From assembly GCF_016107705.1 (NCBI RefSeq), contig NZ_JAEHGC010000001.1, forward strand, positions 868,001 through 932,000: DNA of 64,000 bases, read 5' to 3'. The notes under the pieces were generated by a model. It was given only the letters and a program-made list of their open reading frames with translations. It made no database searches and had not been told where the DNA came from. The stretch is from Neobacillus cucumis (GTDB lineage: Bacteria; Bacillota; Bacilli; Bacillales_B; DSM-18226). The translations under genes were made by a program, and so were the position numbers. This document shows positions 46,323 through 56,653 of the stretch, piece by piece; the stretch's first letter is position 1, and each line of letters begins with the position of its first letter.

Positions 46323-47620
46323 TAAGATAATTGCTTTTCATAAGACTCTTGGAATTTTTGAATATCTCCTGCGCCCATAAAAATAATTACACTATTATCA
46401 AAATCTTTAAGGACAGATGTATTCTCTTCTGAAAGAATCTCCGCTCCCTCTATTTTGTCCTGAAGATCCTTGATTGTAAGCTTTCCGTGGTTTTCACGTG
46501 CGGAACCAAAAATTTCGCATAAATAGGCCTTATCTGCCTTGCGTAAGCTTTCAGCAAAATCTTCAAGAAACGCTTGCGTTCTTGTAAAGGTATGCGGCTG
46601 AAAAACGGTAATCAACTGACGATCAGGATATTTTTGTTTAGCCGCTTCAATTGTTGCTTTAATTTCAGTTGGATGGTGTGCATAATCATCAATTAAAATT
46701 TGTGAGCCAATTCTTTTTTCCGAGAATCTTCTCTTTACTCCCTGGAACGTGCTTAATTGCTCCTTGACAATAGCCACATCAATTTCTTCATAGTGGCAAA
46801 GAGCAATGACAGCAAGAGAATTTAAGACACTATGGTCACCAAAAGTTGGAATTGTAAAGGAATCATAAAAAGTATTCCGAATAAACACATCAAAGCTGGT
46901 TCCATCTGTCGTTTTCACAAGATTTTTGGCTTGATAGTCATTCTCTTCTTCAAAACCATAAAACAATACAGGAACCTTTGCTTGGATTTTTTGAAGCTGC
47001 TCATCATCCCCGTATGCAAAAATCCCCTTCTTCACCTGTACAGCCATCTCTTGAAATGCTGAAAAAACATCATCAATATTGGCAAAATAGTCAGGATGGT
47101 CAAAGTCAATATTGGTCATAATTGCATAATCAGGAAAGTACGATAAGAAGTGCCTTCTGTATTCGCATGCTTCAAAGACGAAATATTCAGCACCTTCCTG
47201 GCCTTTCCCTGTCCCATCTCCAATTAAAAACGAAGTAGGTTTTGCCCCTTCCATAACATGTGCAAGCAACCCTGTAGTGGATGTCTTTCCATGGGCACCT
47301 GTAATCGCAATACTTGTAAAGTTATGCATAAAATCTCCCAAGAATCGATGATAACGGACAATCGGAAGCCCCAGCTTCATCGCCTCTTGAATTTCTTCGT
47401 GGGTATCAGGAAAGGCATTTCCTGCAATAATGGTCATTCCCGGTTTGATATTTTCTTTTTGAAAGGGAAGGATCTTTATTCCTGATTGCTCAAGGGCTAC
47501 CTGAGTAAAAAAGCGCTTTTCGACATCGGAGCCTTGCACTTCAAAGTTCATATCGTGCAGAACCTGCGCCAACGCACTCATTCCAGACCCCTTAATACCT
47601 ACAAAATGGTAAATAGTCAT
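46322..47620 (-). CDS. murC: UDP-N-acetylmuramate--L-alanine ligase
   Basis: 432 residues. Adds L-Ala to UDP-MurNAc, the first peptide step in peptidoglycan precursor synthesis. The ATP loop [10 protein letters not shown] is near residue 108; [14 protein letters not shown] at the N-terminus binds the UDP substrate; [10 protein letters not shown] near 290 is family-specific. The ATG has TGGAGGTTC upstream. No strong terminator separates it from sftA upstream. Confidence 0.97.
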   Translation of the reverse strand: MTIYHFVGIKGSGMSALAQVLHDMNFEVQGSDVEKRFFTQVALEQSGIKILPFQKENIKPGMTIIAGNAFPDTHEEIQEAMKLGLPIVRYHRFLGDFMHNFTSIAITGAHGKTSTTGLLAHVMEGAKPTSFLIGDGTGKGQEGAEYFVFEACEYRRHFLSYFPDYAIMTNIDFDHPDYFANIDDVFSAFQEMAVQVKKGIFAYGDDEQLQKIQAKVPVLFYGFEEENDYQAKNLVKTTDGTSFDVFIRNTFYDSFTIPTFGDHSVLNSLAVIALCHYEEIDVAIVKEQLSTFQGVKRRFSEKRIGSQILIDDYAHHPTEIKATIEAAKQKYPDRQLITVFQPHTFTRTQAFLEDFAESLRKADKAYLCEIFGSARENHGKLTIKDLQDKIEGAEILSEENTSVLKDFDNSVIIFMGAGDIQKFQESYEKQLS

Positions 47621-47807
47621 CTAAAGAACCTCCAACTAACGTCTATCTGTAAAACAGTATATGACATCTTAACTTATTTGCTAATTTTAACTATATTCTC
47701 ATTGTAATCACATTTAAATATTATAACACTCTTTGTTCTTAAAAACTATTTAAGAACTGTTTACTTTTATTTCAAATTTTTCATTTACTATTTCAAAGAA
47801 TATTCGG

Positions 47808-50282
47808 TTATCCATTTGAATTCGCCTCATAAAAGGCTTCTAAATCCGACGCCGTAATTAAAACCTCACGCGGTTTACTCCCATTTGCACTGGAAATAAA
47901 CCCATTTGCTTCAAGCATATCCATTAATCTTGCTGCACGGTTGTACCCGATTTTAAAACGGCGCTGCAAACTAGAAGTTGAGGCCGTGCCATGATCAATG
48001 ATAAACTCGCAGGCTTCATAAAAAAGTTCATCCTCTTCCTCTGTCACTTGTGCCTTCTTTAAAAGTTCTTCCTGTTCAAATAAATAATCCGGTTCCTGCT
48101 GCTCCCTTACATGGGCAACAACAAGGTCAATTTCTTCATCAGAAACAAATGTACCTTGCAAACGGACAGGCTTCGATGAACCATTTTCCAAGAAGAGCAT
48201 ATCCCCCCGTCCAAGCAATTTTTCCGCCCCGCTTATATCAATAATTGTTCGCGAATCAATTTGTGATGAAACGGAAAAAGCAATTCGTGTTGGAATATTT
48301 GCTTTGATTAAACCTGTAATAACGTCTACAGAAGGTCTTTGGGTAGCCACGATTAAATGAATTCCACATGCTCTTGCCTTTTGGGCAATTCGGCAAATGG
48401 CTTCCTCTACATCTGCCGGTGACATCATCATTAAATCAGCCAACTCATCAATAATAATGACAATGAACGGCAGTTTGTCGGAATATCTCTTATGTTCCAT
48501 TGCTAATTCGTTAAAGCGGTTGATATCACGGACACCTGTATGGGCAAAAAGCTCGTAGCGTCTTTCCATTTCCTCAACAGCCCATTTTAAGGAAGCTGTT
48601 GCCGCCTTTACATCCGTTATAACCGGGCTGACCAAATGTGGGATTCGATTATAAGGGGCTAATTCAACCATTTTGGGATCAATCAGCAATAACTTTAAAT
48701 CTTCCGGACTAGCTTTAAATAATAAACTAACTAGGATTGTGTTAATACAAACACTTTTTCCCGACCCCGTAGCTCCGGCAATTAAGCCGTGCGGCATTTT
48801 TTTCAAATCAGTTACAATCGGTTTTCCTGAAATATCGAGCCCTAATACAGCCGTTAAAGGCGAGCTGGATTCCTTAAAAACATTACTTTGGATAATTTCA
48901 TTTATGAAGACCGGCCGTGACTTTTGATTAGGAACTTCAATACCAATCGTATGCTTTCCTGGGATAGGAGCCTCAATCCGGATATCTCTGGCAGCAAGGC
49001 TTAATTTAATATCATCACTAAGGTTTGTAATTTTATTAACCTTGACACCCGGCTCAGGCTGAACCTCAAAGCGTGTAACGGCTGGCCCCTGTGTTACATT
49101 AACCACCTTTGCCCCAACATTAAAATTTTGTAAGGTTTGGTTTAATAAATTTTCTTGGTTTTGAATCCACTCTGTATCTGTTTCAATTACAACTGGTGGG
49201 CTCAACAAAGAAAATTCAGGAAATTGATAGATATCTGCTTCCGAAATAGCCACTTCTTCATGGGCCACAGTTTTATCATTAGTGGTTGCCTCTTCTTTAT
49301 GGGCCTCGGGTTCATCATGAGTGGTTGCCTCTTTTTTCGGTGCAGCGTTATCTATTCGAAAAATTGGCACTTCCTTTATTTCCTCATGGACCACTTTTAC
49401 TTCCTTAACCGTTTCTACCGGCTTGTTTATTTCAAGCGGTATTCGGGAATCCATGACCAATTTTCTTTGTATTTTTCTTTCTTCCCATTTCTCCTTATCC
49501 TGCTTTAACATCATGACATTGAATGGTAAATGGGACTGTTTTGGTCTTGGGTTCTCCGTATCCACCTGAACGGTTTCTACACTTATTTGTAGTGGTAAGT
49601 TTTCAGGTTCAACCGCTTGAACAGGAGGAATCTCTTGATCACGATCAGGTATAGAATCTGGAACAATTAAGAAGGGCTCCAACTGACTTGAATTTTCCTC
49701 TTTTTCAATCTCCTCAATTAACGGACCAGGTTCTGTTACCAGGAGAACAGGATTTTCATTTTGTTCCTGTGGTGGGACCTGAATCTCTTCCATCATTTTT
49801 TGACTGTTTTGGAGTGATTCTGTTTCCTCTTTTATAAACTGAGTCAGCTCGTGCTCAACAACGATTGAATTGCTGGTTTTCACAGGTTTTTTAAAACCAA
49901 AGACTGGGGATGGAATTTCGGTTGCATGAAAAGGTCTGCTTTTTTTTGGCTCCTGCTCCTTTTGTATTTTAGGAGCTGGCTTTTTCTCTTGCAGAACCTC
50001 AAAATGCTCTGTCTCTTTTCTTTTTTGATGTCTTTCTGTTCTCTTCTTTGAAGCTGCACCTTTATTTTCGATTGACTTTTCATCCTGGATAATGGGTAAA
50101 CGAATTTTCCCTTTTGGATATTGGTAGGAAATACGGGCATCTATATCCCTGCCGCCTTCCTTATTTTTTAAAGAAGAAAGGTCTCTCATTTCATTATGTA
50201 TTCTAGAATGGTTCGATTCGTAATCATTTTCATCTTCTTCATCATTTTTAAACCTTTGAAAAAAGTTTTGGATCCAGCTCAA
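47808..50282 (-). CDS. sftA: DNA translocase SftA (YtpT, FtsK/SpoIIIE family)
   Basis: About 824 residues. A Glu/Pro/Lys-rich disordered N-terminal half (1-390) with an imperfect 13-residue tandem repeat ([24 protein letters not shown]) precedes the FtsK motor: Walker [10 protein letters not shown] near 497 and Walker [14 protein letters not shown]. The winged-helix gamma domain is at the end. No membrane segment occurs, which marks SftA rather than SpoIIIE. It clears chromosomes from the closing septum. TTG start at 50282 is my best choice; the ribosome site is weak. Confidence 0.93.
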   Translation of the reverse strand: MSWIQNFFQRFKNDEEDENDYESNHSRIHNEMRDLSSLKNKEGGRDIDARISYQYPKGKIRLPIIQDEKSIENKGAASKKRTERHQKRKETEHFEVLQEKKPAPKIQKEQEPKKSRPFHATEIPSPVFGFKKPVKTSNSIVVEHELTQFIKEETESLQNSQKMMEEIQVPPQEQNENPVLLVTEPGPLIEEIEKEENSSQLEPFLIVPDSIPDRDQEIPPVQAVEPENLPLQISVETVQVDTENPRPKQSHLPFNVMMLKQDKEKWEERKIQRKLVMDSRIPLEINKPVETVKEVKVVHEEIKEVPIFRIDNAAPKKEATTHDEPEAHKEEATTNDKTVAHEEVAISEADIYQFPEFSLLSPPVVIETDTEWIQNQENLLNQTLQNFNVGAKVVNVTQGPAVTRFEVQPEPGVKVNKITNLSDDIKLSLAARDIRIEAPIPGKHTIGIEVPNQKSRPVFINEIIQSNVFKESSSPLTAVLGLDISGKPIVTDLKKMPHGLIAGATGSGKSVCINTILVSLLFKASPEDLKLLLIDPKMVELAPYNRIPHLVSPVITDVKAATASLKWAVEEMERRYELFAHTGVRDINRFNELAMEHKRYSDKLPFIVIIIDELADLMMMSPADVEEAICRIAQKARACGIHLIVATQRPSVDVITGLIKANIPTRIAFSVSSQIDSRTIIDISGAEKLLGRGDMLFLENGSSKPVRLQGTFVSDEEIDLVVAHVREQQEPDYLFEQEELLKKAQVTEEEDELFYEACEFIIDHGTASTSSLQRRFKIGYNRAARLMDMLEANGFISSANGSKPREVLITASDLEAFYEANSNG

Positions 50283-50403
50283 AACTATCACTCTTTCTAC
50301 TTTCATCTATTATTCTATTTTAGCAGTATTTGATAATATTTCGACAAGAAATCTAAAAATCAGTCGAAATATAGTGGAATAGGGTGGAATTCTTAAAATA
50401 CAA

Positions 50404-50436
50404 ATGAAAAAAGACCACTTTTTGTTGTGATCCTTC
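50404..50436 (-). terminator. ytpQ terminator
   Basis: Minus-strand GGATCAC/GTGGTC stem and T6, between ytpQ and sftA. Confidence 0.7.
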
Positions 50437-50446
50437 CTCATTTTTG

Positions 50447-51241
50447 TCACTTATTTTTTCCTAAAATGAAGATTGGTTCCAGTTCCCCATCCTCGTACAA
50501 AAATGACAATGCCGTGATGGGCACATGGCCATTAGCAAAGAAGCTCATCGCTAATTGTGCTAGAACATCATAGCCTCTGTCATTTCGAATATCTGCAATG
50601 ACCAGCACATCCTGATGCGGTACAGCTAATACCATTGTTCCTGAAACTTTCTTTTGCATCTCATTTAAAAAGCCTTTATTTAAAATCCGGCTGGCATCAT
50701 AACCATCATTTGTGTTAAGGAAATAAAAGACATTTCCAGCAACATTATCTTCTTTTAATGGGGTTGGAAGGGATCTGACATTAAATAACGCAATTTCTCT
50801 TATCCGATTTGCTTCCCATCCCTCATTTTCCAGCACACGTGAATCAATTAAACGATACGTTTTTCCCATATCAATCACATAATAGATTTTCGTCTCCGCT
50901 GTATGCTCATCGGCTAAAAAAGGAACACCCTCTTCTGCTTCAGCTGGAAATGATGTAGAACGAATAACAGGGAAAATATTTTTCTCGTGGTTTGTTAACT
51001 GGATTTTATCTTCCATGGCCTTTAGGCCTTCTTCAACATAATAAACCACTTCATCAATCGCTTTTTCTTTATTGGTATGCCAATTAGCAATTATTCCAGA
51101 TAAAGAAACCGTAATTCCTTTTCCAGCTGCAGAATTTTCGATTCGGAGCTGATCTTTATCACGGTCATACGTAAAGTTCCGACCAGGAGCCGCCAATCGC
51201 TGTTCTAATTCTTTTCGCATTTTTTTACTATCCATTTTCAT
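50447..51241 (-). CDS. ytpQ: DUF1444 (UPF0354) family protein YtpQ
   Basis: 264-residue cytosolic protein of the DUF1444 family; [21 protein letters not shown] at the N-terminus and [18 protein letters not shown] near the end fit YtpQ. Function unknown. The ATG follows GGAGGG. In B. subtilis ytpR lies between ytpQ and sftA; here only 165 bp separate them and ytpR is not present. Confidence 0.87.
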   Translation of the reverse strand: MKMDSKKMRKELEQRLAAPGRNFTYDRDKDQLRIENSAAGKGITVSLSGIIANWHTNKEKAIDEVVYYVEEGLKAMEDKIQLTNHEKNIFPVIRSTSFPAEAEEGVPFLADEHTAETKIYYVIDMGKTYRLIDSRVLENEGWEANRIREIALFNVRSLPTPLKEDNVAGNVFYFLNTNDGYDASRILNKGFLNEMQKKVSGTMVLAVPHQDVLVIADIRNDRGYDVLAQLAMSFFANGHVPITALSFLYEDGELEPIFILGKNK

Positions 51242-51287
51242 CCTTATCCCTCCATATCAAAGGAGATGCGCACTTATTGTAACATAA

Positions 51288-51434
51288 GAAAAGCGGAAGC
51301 GCCCGTTTAGCGACGTATGGACTGGAGCGAGTCGACTGAGATAAAGGAAACACGAAGAGCGTTAGCGATTCGATGTTGACTTATCGTAGGGAGGCGAGTG
51401 AAGTACACTAGTCGCTGGGCGCTGGAACTGGACA
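51288..51434 (+). repeat. GAAAAGCGGAAGCGC...GGCGCTGGAACTGGAC repeat, copy B
   Basis: Same repeat family as 38921-39044, sharing the ends AAAAGCGGAAGCGCC and GGGCGCTGG, with a different interior. It sits between ytpP and ytpQ. Confidence 0.8.
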
Positions 51435-51462
51435 ATTCTCAAAGTCGAATGTTAAATTTTCT

Positions 51463-51494
51463 TTTAAAAAACTCCATCTCAAAGGAGACGGAGA
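51463..51494 (-). terminator. ytpP terminator
   Basis: Minus-strand CTCCGTCTC/GAGATGGAG with T6. Confidence 0.8.
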
Positions 51495-51505
51495 GAGAAA
51501 CGAAA

Positions 51506-51820
51506 TTATTTTAGGCCCTTGATGAAGTTTTCGATTTCTTCTTGGGTTTTTCGATCCTTACTAACAAAGCGACCGAGTTCTTTCCCATTTTCAAAGCCAA
51601 TAAAGCTCGGAATTCCAAATACATCAAGCTGCTGGCAAAGATCAATAAACTGATCGCGGTCCACATGAACAAAAGTATATTCCTTAAAATTTTCTTCGAT
51701 TTCAGGCAGGAACGGTTCAATGAAACGGCAATCCCCGCACCAGTTTGCTGAAAACATAAAAATCGTTTTTCCGTTATCTCTAAGTTGTTCAAATTGCTCC
51801 ATAGACTCTAAATTTTTCAA
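51506..51820 (-). CDS. ytpP: Thioredoxin-like protein YtpP
   Basis: Small thioredoxin-fold protein of about 104 residues. The redox site reads WCGDC, and the cis-proline loop FGIPSF follows. In place of a TrxA-type CGPC it has CGDC, as in YtpP. I chose a TTG at 51820, eight bases after AGGAGG; an ATG two codons earlier is only two bases from the ribosome site. Likely reduces protein disulfides; partner unknown. Confidence 0.88.
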   Translation of the reverse strand: MKNLESMEQFEQLRDNGKTIFMFSANWCGDCRFIEPFLPEIEENFKEYTFVHVDRDQFIDLCQQLDVFGIPSFIGFENGKELGRFVSKDRKTQEEIENFIKGLK

Positions 51821-51836
51821 TTTCATTACCTCCTGC

Positions 51837-52343
51837 TTATTTTTTTATTGAATGAACAATCTGCATCATCGTTTTAGTGTCCATTGCTAAACTGCTTGTT
51901 TTGGTTTGAGTGGTCATCTTGGTTCCGCCAATTCCTACCGTAAGTTCATTCAAATCATCCTTCAAATGTTTGACCAAGATAAATCCAAGTTCATTGTTTT
52001 TCTTAAATCTTTCATTTGTATCTAGATGCTTATATTGTGCCACTGTTGCTTTGTAAACTACTTCACTTGCCGAATCTTCTTGCGGATTATTAAATAGTAT
52101 AAATGTTTTTGAACCATTTTTTAAAATAATATTATTTGGTGATTTATCATTTATCTCATAGCCAAATGGCAAGTAAAATTGGAATTCTCCGCTTTTTTTA
52201 TTTGGCTTCTTCGTGTCTTCATTAAAAGTAGTTTTGACAGTTTCAACAGCAGTCTTACTTGCCTCTTTCAATGATTGCTTCCCGCAGGAACTTAATATGA
52301 GAATAGCTAGGATACAAATAAAAATTGTCTTAAAGAATTTCAG
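51837..52343 (-). CDS. Putative lipoprotein of unknown function
   Basis: About 168 residues. An N-terminal signal ends in the lipobox LILSSCGK near residues 14-21, followed by a Lys/Thr-rich linker and a globular part (SGEFQFYLPFGYEIND onward). Probably attached to the outer face of the membrane. AAGGAGGG lies seven bases before an in-frame CTG at 52343, the only codon at good distance; a TTG at 52367 precedes the ribosome site and is unlikely. Family not recognised. Confidence 0.7.
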   Translation of the reverse strand: MKFFKTIFICILAILILSSCGKQSLKEASKTAVETVKTTFNEDTKKPNKKSGEFQFYLPFGYEINDKSPNNIILKNGSKTFILFNNPQEDSASEVVYKATVAQYKHLDTNERFKKNNELGFILVKHLKDDLNELTVGIGGTKMTTQTKTSSLAMDTKTMMQIVHSIKK

Positions 52344-52451
52344 ATGATTTCCCTCCTTTTCGACCAATTCCTATATACATCATACCTTTCACTTTATTTA
52401 CATGACAAGGTATTTGTCGATATTTGCTGTCGAAACAAGGAGGAATTTTTT

Positions 52452-52967
52452 TTATTCCCTGTTTATTTGATAGGTGTATTGTCCAACTAGCAGCTTCACA
52501 ATATGGGTAAACATTTCATCCCGTTTAATGAATCCATTGGTAAAAATTCCGATTGCACCTTCTTTTTTACGGACATTTTCCTTGTTGGAGAAATCCTCCA
52601 TTACTGGCCCTAATTCTTCTCCTGCCCTCAAACGTGCCGCAACTTCTTCAGGGAGCAGGATTCTTGCTCCTCCAGCAATAATCGGTTCTCTGCCTTTTGC
52701 AGCAAGTGCACCCCAATTTACAATCAATAACCCATGTTTGGATTCTTGCACACCGCCTTCAAGTCCAATACCTAGATCACCATTTCCTTGTTCTAGTGCC
52801 CCTTGTGCCCGATTGATTGCTCCTTGAATTGTTTCATCATCCGAAAACGGCTGGTCACTTACTTCTGACGGGATATCTAAGGAGAGAAACTCCGCTTCTG
52901 TTTCAACAAATGCTTTTTTAACTGCAGAAATTTTAGCAGGGTTCTTTGTTCCGATAATGATTTTCAT
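52452..52967 (-). CDS. DUF84 family inosine/xanthosine triphosphatase
   Basis: 171 residues of the YjjX-like DUF84 family, which hydrolyses non-canonical purine triphosphates. GTKNPAKISAVKKAF at the N-terminus is the nucleotide loop, and DLGIGLEGGV near 65 and NKENVRKKEGAIGIFTNG near 127 match the family. The ATG follows AAAGGAGCGG. It is transcribed with ytoP upstream. Confidence 0.85.
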   Translation of the reverse strand: MKIIIGTKNPAKISAVKKAFVETEAEFLSLDIPSEVSDQPFSDDETIQGAINRAQGALEQGNGDLGIGLEGGVQESKHGLLIVNWGALAAKGREPIIAGGARILLPEEVAARLRAGEELGPVMEDFSNKENVRKKEGAIGIFTNGFIKRDEMFTHIVKLLVGQYTYQINRE

Positions 52968-53022
52968 GGTGCCGCTCCTTTTTCGCTAAAAAGAGGCATA
53001 TCAAAATGCCCCCTCTTAATTT

Positions 53023-54096
53023 TTAACTATTTGCTTTTATAGAATCCACCGTTGATTTGTCACATGCTTTTACAAGTTTGACTAATAATTCTTTAGCTGC
53101 GGCATAATCATCGACATGGATAATGGATGCATGGGTATGGATGTAGCGAGAGCATATACCGATTACTGCGCTTGGAACCCCTTCATTGGACAAGTGAACC
53201 CTTCCTGCATCTGTACCGCCCTGCGACACGAAATATTGATACGGAATTATATGGGTTTCAGCCATATCGAGGACGAATTCTCTCATTCCACGATGGGTAA
53301 CCATTGAGCGATCAAGGATTCGCAGCAAGGTTCCCTTTCCTAACTGGCCAAATTCAGACTTCTTCCCTGACATATCATTAGCAGGGCTTGCATCTAGTGC
53401 AAAAAAGATATCAGGATTAATCATATTTGCAGCAGTCTGTGCACCTCTTAATCCAACTTCCTCTTGGACAGTAGCTCCGGAATACAGAGTATTTGGCAAA
53501 ATTTCGTCTTTTACTGCCTGAAGTAGTTCAATCGCTAATCCGCAGCCATAACGATTATCCCAAGCCTTCGCTAAAATTTTCTTCTCATTGGCCATTGGAG
53601 TAAACGGACAAATCGGTAAAATTGCTTGACCTGGCTTGATGCCAATCTGCTTCGCATCCTCGCGGTCATCCGCACCGATGTCAATCAGCATATTCTTGAT
53701 TTCCATCGGTTTATTTTTCTTTGAATCATCGAGTAAATGAGGAGGAATTGAGCCCACGACGCCAATGACCGGGCCATTTTTCGTCATGATTTGAACCCGC
53801 TGTGCTAAAAGAACTTGGCTCCACCAGCCGCCAAGTGTTTGGAAACGAATCATCCCGTTATCGGTAATGGAGGTAACCATAAAGCCCACTTCATCCATAT
53901 GTCCTGCTACCATTACGGTTGGACCACTCTCATTACTCCTTTTCACGCCAAAAATACTTCCAAGGTTATCTTGGACAATTTCATCCGCATAAGGTGTTAG
54001 TTGTTCCCGCATAAATTTTCTCACAAGATGTTCATTTCCAGGAGCGCCGGGAAGCTCTGTCAAGGTTTGAAAAAGCTTTAATGTTTGTTCGTTCAT
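53023..54096 (-). CDS. ytoP: M42 family aminopeptidase YtoP
   Basis: 357-residue co-catalytic metallopeptidase of family M42 (glutamyl/deblocking type). Metal and catalytic residues: His-Asp in AGHMDEVGF near 68, Asp in WDNRYGCG near 180, the Glu pair in [10 protein letters not shown] near 213, and Asp in ALDASPAND near 235, with the last His in [11 protein letters not shown] chose the ATG at 54096, preceded by AAGGAG. Probably releases N-terminal residues from cytosolic peptides. Confidence 0.92.
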   Translation of the reverse strand: MNEQTLKLFQTLTELPGAPGNEHLVRKFMREQLTPYADEIVQDNLGSIFGVKRSNESGPTVMVAGHMDEVGFMVTSITDNGMIRFQTLGGWWSQVLLAQRVQIMTKNGPVIGVVGSIPPHLLDDSKKNKPMEIKNMLIDIGADDREDAKQIGIKPGQAILPICPFTPMANEKKILAKAWDNRYGCGLAIELLQAVKDEILPNTLYSGATVQEEVGLRGAQTAANMINPDIFFALDASPANDMSGKKSEFGQLGKGTLLRILDRSMVTHRGMREFVLDMAETHIIPYQYFVSQGGTDAGRVHLSNEGVPSAVIGICSRYIHTHASIIHVDDYAAAKELLVKLVKACDKSTVDSIKANS

Positions 54097-54279
54097 TTTC
54101 AAACTCCTTAAAATTTATTTATGTATAAATTTATTTTACAGAATCATTTCCTTGATGACCAACATTTCAAATCGCCAATGGTTATATTATGTTCAGACCA
54201 TTAAATACGATATACTAAAAGGAGAATTCTTAACCGAAACGTTTTCATTACTAAATCATATTTCGGAGGTGCAGAAGGT

Positions 54280-54594
54280 ATGAACTGGAAATCATTTATC
54301 CTTGGTGCGGCGGCTGGAGCAATAAGCAGTTTAGCAATAAGAGAAATCATTTCAAAAAATTCAACAGTTTCACCTGAGCGGGTATTAGAAAATGTAAAAA
54401 AACAGTTTAAACAAAACGGAGTCATCAACGGGTCATGGATACATATGGAACCTGTGCCCTACGAAAAGCAACAAATTCATTATCAAGTATATAAAGGCGG
54501 CATATCCAAAAATAACGAAGGTACAGCCGAGCAATATGAATTTGTCGCTGATGCTAAAACGGGAACGGTCATAGACGTTCATGTCACAAAGTAA
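54280..54594 (+). CDS. ytzB: PepSY-domain protein YtzB
   Basis: 104 residues: a short N-terminal hydrophobic segment (FILGAAAGAISSLAI) and one PepSY domain ending in the characteristic YEFVADAKTGTVIDV. Likely membrane-attached and facing outward; PepSY domains are thought to restrain proteases. The ATG follows CGGAGGTG. It is divergent from ytoP. Confidence 0.85.
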   Translation: MNWKSFILGAAAGAISSLAIREIISKNSTVSPERVLENVKKQFKQNGVINGSWIHMEPVPYEKQQIHYQVYKGGISKNNEGTAEQYEFVADAKTGTVIDVHVTK

Positions 54595-54602
54595 ATAGAA
54601 TA

Positions 54603-54641
54603 AAAATGGGCCGCACCACGATAGGTACGCCCCATTTTTTT
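54603..54641. terminator. Bidirectional terminator between ytzB and ytnP
   Basis: AAAAATGGGCCGCACC/GGTACGCCCCATTTTTT hairpin with one mismatch. Confidence 0.85.
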
Positions 54642-55476
54642 AGCTTCTTTTAATAGCATCCGTTATTTGTCCGTCTGAACCCCATTTAACTGCACGATAA
54701 AAAGCATCATGATAAAATGTAAACCAGGCATTTTTGTCAAGGGCATATGGCAGCCATTTTTCTTTCGCGGCAATCGAATCCATTGGATAATCGTCATAGG
54801 CCATTACCCATAGTACATTTTGATGGGCATGAGTTGCCAGTAAATCCGCCATATGAATGGCGACCTCATCGCCATCTTCAATAAGTAAAATCGAATGTCC
54901 GTTACTATGTCCGCCGGTATGAATCAAGGTCAGGGAACCTAAGCTCCACTTTTCATCAAAAGGTATGACTTGTTTTTCAATTGCCTGCCAATTTTCCTTC
55001 CAATATGTATTTTTGGAGCGAATATTAGGGGTGCGCATTTCATCCCATTCAATTTTTGACGTGATAATTTTCGCATTTGGAAAAGCTGAAACATATTCCC
55101 CATCAACAAGTTTCGTAAGGCCGCCGGCATGATCAAAATGCAAATGTGTCATAAGAACATAATCAATTTCTTCCGGCTTTAGTCCTACCTTTTCAAGAGA
55201 TGAATCCAATTCCGATTCTTTTGTTACCCCGAAATTCCGCAATTGTTTTTCGGTTAATTTTCCTTTTCCGATTCCGGACTCAACTAATATTTTCATCCCA
55301 TCCATTTGGATTAATATCGGATCTGTCGGACATTCAATTTGGTTTTTTTCGTTAGCTGGATATTTTCTATCCCACAATATTTTTGGAACTACACCAAACA
55401 TCGCACCGCCATCCAGGTTTGTTACTCCTCCGGTAAGCCATGTAAGCGTTACCCTTCCAATTTGTAATTTTTCCAT
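54640..55476 (-). CDS. ytnP: Metallo-beta-lactamase-fold lactonase YtnP
   Basis: 278 residues with the HxHxDH metal motif as [11 protein letters not shown] near residue 108, a second-metal His in [10 protein letters not shown] and Asp in [12 protein letters not shown]. Ortholog of B. subtilis YtnP, reported as a quorum-quenching lactonase. The ATG at 55476 has GGAGGAGAGG upstream; the frame extending to 55569 has no site and would enter the trmB terminator. Confidence 0.9.
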   Translation of the reverse strand: MEKLQIGRVTLTWLTGGVTNLDGGAMFGVVPKILWDRKYPANEKNQIECPTDPILIQMDGMKILVESGIGKGKLTEKQLRNFGVTKESELDSSLEKVGLKPEEIDYVLMTHLHFDHAGGLTKLVDGEYVSAFPNAKIITSKIEWDEMRTPNIRSKNTYWKENWQAIEKQVIPFDEKWSLGSLTLIHTGGHSNGHSILLIEDGDEVAIHMADLLATHAHQNVLWVMAYDDYPMDSIAAKEKWLPYALDKNAWFTFYHDAFYRAVKWGSDGQITDAIKRS

Positions 55477-55529
55477 GGACCTCTCCTCCTCTTCCTTTAT
55501 TTTACCATTATCTGATAATTCAGGAAAAC

Positions 55530-55563
55530 AAAAAAAGACAGCCCTATAAAGAACTGTCTTTTC
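55530..55563 (-). terminator. trmB terminator overlapping the stop codon
   Basis: Minus-strand AAAAGACAG/CTGTCTTTT hairpin and T7; its 5' arm covers the last codons of trmB. Confidence 0.82.
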
Positions 55564-56206
55564 CTTCATTTTGATATTTTACTTCAGAGCGGTAAATGCG
55601 GTTACCCTTTTCAGAGAATTTTTGTTCATATTCTGTCATGATATTCCCTTCATACTCACTGTTATGAAGGTCGAGACTGACATATTTCAATAATAAACCG
55701 TATTCCGAAAAGCTCATTAACGAATATTCAAATAAACCTTGATTATCCGTTTTAAAATGAATTTCTCCACCATCAACTAAAATGTCCTCATATTTTTTCA
55801 AAAAGTCTTTATACGTCAATCTTCTTTTTTCATGACGTATCTTTGGCCATGGATCAGAAAAATTCAAATATACTCGGGTCACATCGTTTTTTGAAAAATA
55901 TTTTTCTAAATCACCCGCATTAACATTTAAAAGCTTTAAGTTCGGTAAATCTGCTTCAATCAAGCGATCTAATGCGGCAACAATCACGCTGTCATATATC
56001 TCAATCCCCATATAATTAATATCCGGGTGAGCCTTCGCCATTTCAGTGATAAAACGGCCTTTGCCTGTTCCAATTTCGATGTGAAGCGGTTGATCTTTCA
56101 CAAATGCTTCCTTCCATCTTCCTTTAAAATCTTCAGGATTGGGAACTATATATTGTGGGTGCTGCTCTATTTTCTCCTTTGCCCAAGGCTTATTTCGAAG
56201 TCTCAT
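55544..56206 (-). CDS. trmB: tRNA (guanine-N7)-methyltransferase TrmB
   Basis: 220 residues. Makes m7G46 in tRNA. The SAM motif [14 protein letters not shown] is near residue 43 and [18 protein letters not shown] near 115-135 is the family signature. The ATG at 56206 with AGGAGTG upstream gives [11 protein letters not shown], as in relatives. A single-gene unit. Confidence 0.96.
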   Translation of the reverse strand: MRLRNKPWAKEKIEQHPQYIVPNPEDFKGRWKEAFVKDQPLHIEIGTGKGRFITEMAKAHPDINYMGIEIYDSVIVAALDRLIEADLPNLKLLNVNAGDLEKYFSKNDVTRVYLNFSDPWPKIRHEKRRLTYKDFLKKYEDILVDGGEIHFKTDNQGLFEYSLMSFSEYGLLLKYVSLDLHNSEYEGNIMTEYEQKFSEKGNRIYRSEVKYQNEGKDSSL

Positions 56207-56311
56207 TTTTACACTCCTAAAAATATTTTCGTTCAAACTTTAACATGCTATGATCCGTAAGCGCAAGGCGAATCTTTTGGAAATCAAGTAACTTAGATGC
56301 AATGTATAAAC

Positions 56312-56345
56312 AAAAAAAGAATTCACAACCTAACTGTGAATTCTA
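56312..56345 (-). terminator. Minus-strand terminator upstream of ytzH
   Basis: Minus-strand GAATTCACA/TGTGAATTC with T7. It lies beyond ytzH, so it would end the ytmP transcript after it runs antisense through all of ytzH. Confidence 0.75.
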
Positions 56346-56374
56346 CTTATTATCACTTGAAAGGGTGTTACTCT

Positions 56375-56653
56375 ATGCCATTAAGTCACCAAGACCAAGT
56401 TACGTTACTAAAAGATATATTAAGCAATCATCAAACAGATTGCTGTGGATCTGTTGCTGAATGTGAACAATTGGAACGTTTAGTAAAATCCCTAATGGTT
56501 AATACACAAGTCGATCAAAATGTAAAAAGCATTTTGCAGGAAGTTTATCAATACAGCCAAAATGGAGCTCAGACTGCTGATTTAGACCAACATATCCTAT
56601 CAAACCAAGAAAATCTATCCGGGTGGGTTAGTAATATTGATCAATTCTCATAA
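56375..56653 (+). CDS. ytzH: YtzH-like protein
   Basis: 92 residues from the ATG at 56375, which has GAAAGGGTG upstream, equal to what I recall for B. subtilis YtzH. Acidic, helical, with CCGSVAECEQLERL near residue 28. Function unknown. Its stop abuts the stop of convergent ytmP with no terminator between. Confidence 0.88.
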   Translation: MPLSHQDQVTLLKDILSNHQTDCCGSVAECEQLERLVKSLMVNTQVDQNVKSILQEVYQYSQNGAQTADLDQHILSNQENLSGWVSNIDQFS

